Below, in pieces: positions 1 through 5,743 of a stretch of 17,560 nucleotides of DNA (position 1 is its first letter; every line of letters starts with the position of its first letter). The notes below the pieces were generated by a model. The model was not told where the DNA came from and did not search any database. It saw only the letters and a program-made list of their open reading frames with translations. The position numbers were made by a program, and so were the translations under genes. The DNA comes from DATLFS01 sp035540935 (lineage in GTDB: Bacteria > Actinomycetota > CADDZG01 > WHSQ01): positions 1 to 17,560 of the forward strand of contig DATLFS010000033.1 in assembly GCA_035540935.1 (NCBI GenBank), read 5' to 3'.

Positions 1-34
1 CGAAAACGCCGCTGCTCCCGCTCCGCAGGATTAG
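1..34 (+). CDS. C-terminal tail of an upstream gene (partial)
   Basis: The frame starting at base 2 reads ENAAAPAPQD and then a TAG stop at 32-34. An Ala/Pro-rich tail ending in acidic residues is common at actinobacterial C termini, and the other two forward frames look less protein-like. Only about ten codons are visible, so no function can be assigned and the reading could be chance. Confidence 0.35.
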   Translation, partial: ENAAAPAPQD

Positions 35-84
35 GCGCACCTGACCACCTCAAGGGCCGGAGCGTTCTGTCCGATTCTCCTCCT

Positions 85-768
85 ATGGGCCGGGCGGTTG
101 AGATGGAGATCGGCGGCCGCCGGTGGGCGCTCGACGAGGCCGGCGGCTGGATGTGCTTCGACGACGCCGCGAACGTTTGGCGCGCTGCGCCGGAGGGGCC
201 GGGAGCGCTTACGGACGATGCGGTGTCGTCGCCCCCGCCCGGTGGTCCGCGGGCGCCGTCGGCCCCCCATGCGGTCGCAGGCGGGCCGCTGCACCCCAAC
301 GTCCGTTCTTTCATGGATCGACTGAAAGGTGAAGCCGAGTCCGTGCTGGGGGTGAGTGTGACCGGCTGCGGTCTCTTCGCCACCGGGAAGGGGTTGCTCG
401 GCGCGGGACTCGCGCACGGCAGTCCCCTCGTCGGGAGGTCCATCGCCAGAAGGCTGGGAGCCGATCCCGCGTGGGCCTTCGTGCTTCTGGCGGTCACCGA
501 TACCGACGTGGCCGTGCTCTCGGCGAAGGTGGATGAAAGCGCGCCGCCCGAGCTCTCCACGCGGGTCGGAGTGCTCCTCGAGCGCTGGCCGAGGGGGGCG
601 GTGCGGGTCTGCCCGGCGGAGCGGCGGGGACCGGCCCGCGTCCTCGACCGCCTCACTCGGCCGTTCACGCTCGAGGTCGGCGGAGAAGCCGTCACGACGC
701 TGGAGGCCGTCGTGTTCGACGGCCGCGGGAACGAGGCCGTGCTCGACCTTCTAGGCGCGCCCGCGTGA
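85..768 (+). CDS. Unrecognised protein, 227 aa
   Basis: No family was recognised. The N-terminal 35 residues carry three spaced tryptophans (RW, GGW, VW) in a Gly/Asp-rich setting, reminiscent of short WW-like modules but not diagnostic. A Pro/Ala/Gly-rich linker follows at about residues 48-72. The compact C-terminal half contains a Gly-rich stretch around LLGAGLAHGSPLVGRSIARRLG and alternating hydrophobic segments (FVLLAVTDTDVAVLSAK, TLEAVVFDGRG) that suggest beta strands; a PH-like fold is possible but unproven. No signal peptide or membrane helix is apparent. The start is uncertain: ATG at 85 has no Shine-Dalgarno sequence, and ATG at 103 is equally possible. The stop overlaps the next gene's GTG (GTGA, 765-768), so the two are probably translationally coupled. 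Codon bias supports a real gene. Confidence 0.7.
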   Translation: MGRAVEMEIGGRRWALDEAGGWMCFDDAANVWRAAPEGPGALTDDAVSSPPPGGPRAPSAPHAVAGGPLHPNVRSFMDRLKGEAESVLGVSVTGCGLFATGKGLLGAGLAHGSPLVGRSIARRLGADPAWAFVLLAVTDTDVAVLSAKVDESAPPELSTRVGVLLERWPRGAVRVCPAERRGPARVLDRLTRPFTLEVGGEAVTTLEAVVFDGRGNEAVLDLLGAPA

Positions 769-1034
769 CCCGCGTCGCCTATGCGCCGCTCGCACTCGGG
801 GCGGCGTCGGTTGCCGCCGCGTTCTGGTCCGCTCCCGTAGCCACCGCCTGCGGTATCGGCGGTCTCGCCGCGATGCTGCTCTCGCGCGTCGCGCTCGCTT
901 CCTCCTGGCGCGCTTTTGCTCTCCGCTGGCTCGGCGCGCTGCTGTCGACCATAGGTCTCGTCATGGCCGTCGGGATCTGGGCGGTCGTGAGCGTCGGGGT
1001 GCTCGTGATCCTCTTCGGCCGTCAGCTCGCGTGA
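765..1034 (+). CDS. Small integral membrane protein, 89 aa
   Basis: The product is almost entirely hydrophobic. Likely membrane helices are at about residues 7-24, 27-47 and 56-84; the last is long enough to be one tilted helix or a hairpin. Arg residues at 41, 49 and 54 mark a short loop between helices 2 and 3. No catalytic motif or recognisable domain is visible. It starts with GTG inside the stop codon of the preceding gene, so the two are likely co-expressed, and the soluble partner may be held near the membrane by this protein (inference). Function unknown. Confidence 0.65.
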   Translation: MTRVAYAPLALGAASVAAAFWSAPVATACGIGGLAAMLLSRVALASSWRAFALRWLGALLSTIGLVMAVGIWAVVSVGVLVILFGRQLA

Positions 1035-1047
1035 CGTAGCATCGGAA

Positions 1048-1082
1048 CACCTCCGGCGAGGAGGTGCCCGCACGAGGAGGTG
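1048..1082 (+). promoter_or_regulatory. Shine-Dalgarno-sequestering hairpin in the aminotransferase leader
   Basis: CACCTCC (1048-1054) and GGAGGTG (1060-1066) form a perfect 7-bp stem with a 5-nt loop. The same GGAGGTG recurs at 1076-1082 as the ribosome binding site of the GTG start at 1091. The anti-SD strand could therefore pair with the upstream decoy or with the functional SD, giving two mutually exclusive structures. A possible -10 element, TAGCAT (1037-1042), would start the transcript close to the first base of this hairpin. The pairing is read directly; regulation is inferred. Confidence 0.4.
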
Positions 1083-1090
1083 AGGGGCCG

Positions 1091-2194
1091 GTGGAGGTAG
1101 ACCCGCGCAAGCTTCCCGATATGCCCGCGCTCATGATCGCCGGCCCCGGCGAGCTGCACGAAGAGGACCTCGAGATCCTCGGTGGGCAGATCATCGCCCA
1201 CTACGGCGACGTCTGGACGGAGTTGCACCGGGAGACGCTCGCGCGCCTCGCCGATGTCTTGGGGAGCCGCGACCTGCCGTACGTGATCCCCGGCACCGGC
1301 ACGGCCTGTCTCGATGCGGCCGTCGCGAACCTCTTCGCGGCCGGCCAGCGCGTGGTGGTGGCGCGGACGGGCTTCTTCGGAACCCGTCTGGCGCAGATCG
1401 CCGCCGCTCACGGGCTCGAGGTCGTCGACGTCGAGGTCGCTCCCGGAGACCCCGCCGATCCGTCGCGGATATTCGAGGCGGCGCAGAAAGCCGACGGGGT
1501 CTTGATGACCCATGTGGAGACCGCAACCGGCGTGCGGCATCCGGTGCAGGAGGTGGCGCGGGCGGCCGAGGAGGCCGGCGCACTCTTCATGGTCGACGGG
1601 ATCGCCTCCGTGGGGGGCGAGACGTGCCGCGTGGACGAATGGGGGATAGATGCGTTGGTGACGGGTTCCCAGAAGGGGCTCGACTCTCCGCCGGGCCTCG
1701 GGATCCTCGCCCTCGGTCCCGGCGGTCGCGCCCGGCTCGACGCCCGGGAGGACGCCCCTGCGGCGTTCTACCTCGACCTGAAGGTGTGGGATCGCTATCG
1801 CGACGAGTGGGGCGCATGGCATCCCCATCCGGTCACGATGCCGACGAACCTCGTGCGCGTCCTTCTGTCCTCCGTCAACCGCATCCTGGAGGCCGGCGTC
1901 GATGCGTGGGTGGAGCGCCGGGCCCGCCTCGCCCGGCGGTGCCGCGAGGGTCTGGCCGGTCTCGGGCTCCGACCGGTCCCGGCGCCGGGGCACGAGGCGA
2001 ACCTCGTCGTCGCGATGTGGGCCGACGACCCCGCGGCGATCCAGAAGCACCTGTTGTCGCGCGGGATCATGATCTCCGGCGGCCTCGACCCCACGATGGG
2101 GAAGGCGATCCGCGTGGGGCTCATGGGGAGGACGGCGACCGACGAGATGGTGGACCGCGTCTTGGAAGCCGTCCGCGAGGCGCTGGCCGCTTAG
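1091..2194 (+). CDS. Class V PLP aminotransferase, alanine/serine-glyoxylate aminotransferase family
   Basis: Fold-type I PLP enzyme of the alanine-glyoxylate/serine-glyoxylate aminotransferase group, which moves an amino group from a small amino acid to an oxo-acid such as glyoxylate. Family marks: the N-terminal LMIAGPGEL segment (usually PGP), the Gly/Thr-rich cofactor segment PGTGTACLDAA, the VDGIASVGG strand holding the cofactor-pyridine Asp, the Schiff-base lysine K195 in TGSQKGLDSPPGLG, and HPVTMPTNLV near the substrate site. The length of 367 aa is normal. GTG 1091 is chosen because AGGAGGTG (1075-1082) lies 8 nt upstream; a GTG at 1064 would sit inside the hairpin with no usable spacing. 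The ureidoglycine-specific Gln of PucG is not present (the position reads AHYGD), so despite the neighbouring purine-type permease a purine-catabolic role is not supported. Exact substrates unknown. Confidence 0.88.
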   Translation: MEVDPRKLPDMPALMIAGPGELHEEDLEILGGQIIAHYGDVWTELHRETLARLADVLGSRDLPYVIPGTGTACLDAAVANLFAAGQRVVVARTGFFGTRLAQIAAAHGLEVVDVEVAPGDPADPSRIFEAAQKADGVLMTHVETATGVRHPVQEVARAAEEAGALFMVDGIASVGGETCRVDEWGIDALVTGSQKGLDSPPGLGILALGPGGRARLDAREDAPAAFYLDLKVWDRYRDEWGAWHPHPVTMPTNLVRVLLSSVNRILEAGVDAWVERRARLARRCREGLAGLGLRPVPAPGHEANLVVAMWADDPAAIQKHLLSRGIMISGGLDPTMGKAIRVGLMGRTATDEMVDRVLEAVREALAA

Positions 2195-2201
2195 CGGAGC
2201 C

Positions 2202-3647
2202 CTACGACCAGGCTCGTCCTTCCGGTTCCGCGACCTCCGTCTGAACGTCGACCTCATGCCCCGTGTCGAGACCCCGTTCGCGTCTCGTGCCGGGGATCAG
2301 GTTGTCGAGCAGAAGCCCGATGATCGCCGAGACCGCCATGCCCGTCGATCCGATCGAGTCGATCATCTCGCCGAGCCACGGTGCCCAGGAGACCTGGACC
2401 TCGACGTTGTTGAAGTACGCCGGGAGGCTCAAGCCCATGAAGAGCGAGAAGCCGATGATCAGCTGGTTCCGCTGCGAATCCAGGTCGGCGTGCCGGAGAA
2501 CGCCGAGGCCGATCGAAGCGATGAGACCGAAGAGGGTTAGGTAGAGCCCCCCCACGATCGGCTGGGGGATCGTCGCGATGAGCGCGCCGAACTTGGCGAT
2601 GAAGCCGAGCACGACGAGGAGGACACCGGCTATGACGACGACGTAACGACTGGCGACGCGCGTCAGCGCAACGAGGCCGATGTTCTCGGTGTACGACGTG
2701 CTGGCGAACCCGCCGAAGATCCCGGTGAGGAAACACCCGATGCCTTCGGCGCCGATGCCCCTGTTGATCTGGCGGTCGCTTGGACGAGGCGCGCCGGCGG
2801 CGGCCGCGACCGAGTGATAGTCGCCGAACGACTCGATCATCGACGCCAGGTAGCCGGCGAGAGCCGAGAGTATGAAGCCGGCTTTGAACTGCGGCGCGCC
2901 CCACGGGAACACGACGTCGACGGGATTGCGCACCCACGGCGCCTCACCCAGCGCCGCGAAGCTCACGTACCCAGGGCTGCCCTCCGGGATGATCCCGGTC
3001 AGGCTGCCGACCAGCGCCACCGCATACGCGACCAGGACCGCGAGGAGGATCGGGAACAGCCCAACGAAGCGGTTCCGCGGGGCGACGATCAGCGAGAAGA
3101 CGAAGACGCCGGTGACCACGATGAGCGCGAGCCACCAGTTGCCGGCCGCCGTGGGCGCGCCGACGCCGAAGAGGGCGAGACCGATCATCGCGATCGTCGG
3201 CCCGATCACGACCGGCGACACGAAGTCGCGCAACCGTCCGAGCAGGCCCGAATAGCCGACGATCATCTCCACGACGGCCCCGGCCAGGACGGCGCCGGCG
3301 ATGAACTGCATCGAGACGCGCCCCCCCTGCGCCGCGGTCGCGCCGATGATCGCGAAGAAGGGGCCGAGGAACGAGAACGAGATGCCCTGGATGATCGGCA
3401 GTCGCGTTCCGATCGAGACCTGCACGAGAGTCGCGAGACCCGAGCAGATCATGACGCTGCTGACGAGGATGGCGATCTCGCCGCCGGTCATCTCCATGGC
3501 GGGACCGAGGATCAACGGGACGGCGATCGTGGCGCCGAACATCGTCAGCACGTGCTGCACGCCGAGCCCGACCGCAAGTGGGAACGGCCGGGGGACGTCG
3601 TCGAGCCCGTACCTCATGCCCCTCGCTCCCGTCGCGGTCTGCGCCAT
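2202..3647 (-). CDS. NCS2/NAT family nucleobase permease (xanthine/uracil type)
   Basis: Polytopic inner-membrane nucleobase:cation symporter of the nucleobase-ascorbate transporter family, 481 aa, about 14 membrane segments. Diagnostic residues: the QH motif in the first helix (Q31, H32), the ESFGD motif (E272 and D276), and the signature ENIGLVALTRVASR (E321-R334), matching the family pattern [QEP]NxGxxxxT[RKG]. The Glu-x3-Asp pairing resembles the xanthine permease XanQ rather than uracil permease UraA, which has Glu-x3-His, so xanthine or another purine is the better guess. The start ATG at 3647 follows a G-rich stretch; the longer open frame upstream is a GC-rich artefact that overlaps the divergent gene. 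A candidate -10, TACCCT (3692-3687, minus), lies about 33 nt further up, without a clear -35. It converges with the aminotransferase, 7 nt apart. Confidence 0.93.
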   Translation of the reverse strand: MAQTATGARGMRYGLDDVPRPFPLAVGLGVQHVLTMFGATIAVPLILGPAMEMTGGEIAILVSSVMICSGLATLVQVSIGTRLPIIQGISFSFLGPFFAIIGATAAQGGRVSMQFIAGAVLAGAVVEMIVGYSGLLGRLRDFVSPVVIGPTIAMIGLALFGVGAPTAAGNWWLALIVVTGVFVFSLIVAPRNRFVGLFPILLAVLVAYAVALVGSLTGIIPEGSPGYVSFAALGEAPWVRNPVDVVFPWGAPQFKAGFILSALAGYLASMIESFGDYHSVAAAAGAPRPSDRQINRGIGAEGIGCFLTGIFGGFASTSYTENIGLVALTRVASRYVVVIAGVLLVVLGFIAKFGALIATIPQPIVGGLYLTLFGLIASIGLGVLRHADLDSQRNQLIIGFSLFMGLSLPAYFNNVEVQVSWAPWLGEMIDSIGSTGMAVSAIIGLLLDNLIPGTRRERGLDTGHEVDVQTEVAEPEGRAWS

Positions 3648-3774
3648 GTGCCCCCCTTTTCCCTCCTCGACCTCGGCGTCTGCCGAAGGGTAGCGTTCGG
3701 CGCACGCGTCGTCCCGTGCGCCGCGCGCTCGTCGCCATTCCCCCGACACGATCGTGCCGGAGAAAGGAGTTGCG

Positions 3775-4197
3775 TTGGAACCTGCACTCGCGCTCTCCCG
3801 AGACGCCAGGCTGACCGCGGCCGTTCTCCTTCTGGCGCTCGTGACGGTCGAGTCTGGCGGCCTCTTCATGCTCCGGGTCGTCACCGCGCGTGCGCCGGCG
3901 ACCCCATTCCAGACGTCCTTCTTCCGCGCCGGCCACGCGCACGCGGGTGTCCTGGTGATCCTCTCGCTCGTCTGCCTGTTGTTCCTCGATGCGACCCGCC
4001 TCACGGGCATCCCTCGGGCCGTCGCCCGAAGCGGCGTCCCGGCGGCCGCCATCCTCATGCCGGGCGGGTTCTTCCTCTCGGCGCTCGGCGCGGGACGGAC
4101 GCGGCCCGGGCGCGCCGTGATCCTGGTCTACCTCGGCGCGGTGTGTCTCGCCGCCGGTCTGTTGACGCTCGGGATCGGCCTTCTCGTCGGCGGCTGA
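3775..4197 (+). CDS. Small four-helix membrane protein with GHAHAG motif
   Basis: About 140 aa with four likely membrane helices: residues 11-33, 50-70, 82-100 and 112-138. The second helix opens with FFRAGHAHAG; two histidines in a Gly/Ala context at a membrane edge are typical of haem or metal ligation, but no cofactor can be assigned from sequence. The ORF could begin at GTG 3754, but AAAGGAG (3763-3769) sits 5 nt before TTG 3775, so TTG 3775 is preferred. It diverges from the permease and converges on the YbaK-type gene, with one base between stop codons, so it is probably transcribed alone. Function unknown; the motif looks conserved-type rather than random. Confidence 0.75.
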   Translation: MEPALALSRDARLTAAVLLLALVTVESGGLFMLRVVTARAPATPFQTSFFRAGHAHAGVLVILSLVCLLFLDATRLTGIPRAVARSGVPAAAILMPGGFFLSALGAGRTRPGRAVILVYLGAVCLAAGLLTLGIGLLVGG

Positions 4198-4198
4198 C

Positions 4199-4669
4199 TC
4201 AGGCAGGCGCGGTGACGTCGGCGACGCGGGCATCGAGGAGATCGACGAGGTGCCGGGCGTTCAGGTGGACGTTCACCCCATGGGCCCCGCCGCCTATCGC
4301 GACGACGTCCTTCTCCACGATGCTCATATCGGCGATCACGGGCCATTTCGTGGCGGCGCCGAACGGCGTGATGGCGCCGCGCTCGTAACCGGTGGCGGCG
4401 CGCGCCTCCTCTGCGTCCGGAAGCGACAGGCGCGAAACCCCCAGCGTCTTCCTCAGCTTCGGCCAGTCGATCGACCGATCTCCGGGGACGAGTACGAAGA
4501 GGTAGTCGTCTGGGCCGCGACGGATGACGATCGTGCGCAGGAGATCGCCGACCGGGATCCCCTGCAGGGTGGCGGACTCCTCCGCGCTCCGCGCCCGCTG
4601 CGTCCGGACGACGTCGAAGGACGCGTCGGCTCGCGTCAGCGCCTCCAGCGCGGGTGTCGTCGCGGTCAT
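4199..4669 (-). CDS. ybaK: YbaK/EbsC-type aminoacyl-tRNA deacylase
   Basis: Single-domain trans-editing protein of the YbaK/ProX superfamily, which hydrolyses mischarged tRNA such as Cys-tRNA(Pro). The 156-aa length is typical. Family features: the N-terminal segment with SAEESATLQGIPVGDLLRTIVIR, the strand YLFVLVPGDRSIDW, the ITPFG motif at about residues 104-108, and the Gly-rich GGGAHGVNVHL near the C terminus. One oddity is that the lysine normally found before the TLV/SLV-type strand, important in editing by characterised members, is Arg here (R45), so activity or specificity may differ. The ATG at 4669 has no Shine-Dalgarno sequence but lies exactly 7 nt after a TAGCCT -10 element, consistent with a leaderless mRNA and supporting this start. 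It diverges from nurA. Confidence 0.88.
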   Translation of the reverse strand: MTATTPALEALTRADASFDVVRTQRARSAEESATLQGIPVGDLLRTIVIRRGPDDYLFVLVPGDRSIDWPKLRKTLGVSRLSLPDAEEARAATGYERGAITPFGAATKWPVIADMSIVEKDVVAIGGGAHGVNVHLNARHLVDLLDARVADVTAPA

Positions 4670-4676
4670 GGACGGC

Positions 4677-4706
4677 AGGCTAGCCGCCTTCCAGAACGCG
4701 AAACAA
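4677..4706 (-). promoter_or_regulatory. Leaderless promoter of the YbaK-type gene
   Basis: On the minus strand, TTGTTT (4706-4701) and TAGCCT (4682-4677) are separated by 18 nt, and 7 nt separate the -10 element from the ATG at 4669. That spacing puts the transcription start at the initiation codon, a common actinobacterial arrangement. It shares the 87-nt divergent region with the nurA promoter. Confidence 0.6.
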
Positions 4707-4727
4707 ACGCCGGCCAAAACGGGGTTT

Positions 4728-4750
4728 CCGTCGCACCCCCTCGCTAGGGT
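4728..4750 (+). promoter_or_regulatory. DNA-damage (RecA-NDp/PafBC-like) promoter of the nurA-herA-sbcDC operon
   Basis: CCGTCGCAC (4728-4736), an 8-nt spacer and TAGGGT (4745-4750) reproduce the spacing of the mycobacterial RecA-independent damage promoter TTGTCRGTG-N8-TAnnnT. The segment 4730-4746 is 16/17 identical to 14774-14790 upstream of rmuC. Six nt separate the -10 from ATG 4757, so the operon mRNA is probably leaderless. The first two bases are CC instead of TT, and CAC replaces GTG. Motif and spacing are seen; PafBC control is inferred. Confidence 0.6.
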
Positions 4751-4756
4751 GAGGCC

Positions 4757-5743
4757 ATGCGGATCGCCGTGCAGGCCTGGGCGCCCGACTACGGGAGCGA
4801 GCTCGACATGCTCCGCCCCGGGGAGCCCACCCGGGAAGAGGTCGATACTTCGTGCGAGCAGCGGGGGTGGGAGGCCGTCGCCCCGGGCGATCGCGCCGCG
4901 GTCGAGGCGAGTGAGTTCGTCTTCGTCGACGGGGTGCGGCGCGCGGACGCCCGGCTGTTCCTGTCCTTCGACGGCGAGGGGCCTCTGGCCGGCCTCGCCG
5001 CTTCGGTCGGCGTCGGTGCGGTCGCATGTGACGGCGCGCTCGGCTCGCGGCCGCGGCCGGCGCGCGTCCTCGAGACCAAGGTTCTGCGCTTGCTCGCCGC
5101 CGCCGGCGGTCGCGAGGTCGAGCTCGCCGCCGGCGCTGGCCTCGAGTACCGCGCCCTTCCGGTTGAAGGCTTTACGGTCGACGAGCTCGACCGCAAGGTG
5201 CACGGCCAGATGCGCGACGCCGAGGCGGCCATCGCCCTCCGGCACGCGCGCGACGACCGTGTCGTCTTCGTCGATGGACCCCTGGCGAAGATGGCGCCGG
5301 GGCCCCGCCGGGTCGTCGGCGTCATCAAGAGTCACAGCGCGGTCTACCTCGAGCCGCCCGAAGACGCGCTGGTGGCCGAGCTCGGCTGCGGCGAACGCAC
5401 GCCGATCTTCTTCTTCGGCGCGCCGCACAGGCCTCGCTACTCCTGGTACCTGCGGCTCTGTCCGCCGGATCCGACGCTCCACTCGTGGCACGGCATCATC
5501 CGGTGCGAGGTCCCGGCAGCGCACACGGTCGAGAGCGCCGTGCGCCTCGCCGACTGCTCGACCGCCGTCCTCGTCGGCTACGCGAGCCCGGCTCACTGGG
5601 ACAAGCGGGCGCCGCAGAACCTCGTCCCCATCGCGGGCCTCGAGCGCCACCTGCGGCATCTTCTGGGGGATCGCGAGCTTGCCTACAGGCTGTTGAGGGG
5701 AGCCGCGCGCCGCGCCGGCGAGGAGGGGGAGCACGTTGCCTGA
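4757..5743 (+). CDS. nurA: NurA 5'-3' nuclease
   Basis: NurA-family nuclease of the RNase H-like fold, the nuclease partner of the HerA translocase in DNA double-strand-break end resection. The catalytic signature FVDGVRR places the metal-binding Asp at D58, and a second VFVDGPL strand carries D173. These are followed by the GVIKSHS strand (K191, comparable to the family's GxxK element), the YLRL strand, and the C-terminal helical block VPIAGLERHLRHLLGDRELA that ends family members. The length of 328 aa is normal. The ATG is supported by its 6-nt distance from a TAGGGT -10 element. It is first in a four-gene operon: its stop overlaps the herA TTG start by 8 nt. The identification rests on motif layout plus position beside herA, sbcD and sbcC. 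Confidence 0.9.
   Translation: MRIAVQAWAPDYGSELDMLRPGEPTREEVDTSCEQRGWEAVAPGDRAAVEASEFVFVDGVRRADARLFLSFDGEGPLAGLAASVGVGAVACDGALGSRPRPARVLETKVLRLLAAAGGREVELAAGAGLEYRALPVEGFTVDELDRKVHGQMRDAEAAIALRHARDDRVVFVDGPLAKMAPGPRRVVGVIKSHSAVYLEPPEDALVAELGCGERTPIFFFGAPHRPRYSWYLRLCPPDPTLHSWHGIIRCEVPAAHTVESAVRLADCSTAVLVGYASPAHWDKRAPQNLVPIAGLERHLRHLLGDRELAYRLLRGAARRAGEEGEHVA

Noticed and set aside
1091..3647. Purine catabolism pair (ureidoglycine-glyoxylate aminotransferase plus xanthine permease)
   Set aside because: The two genes are convergent rather than co-transcribed, and the aminotransferase lacks the Gln characteristic of PucG-type enzymes at the expected position.
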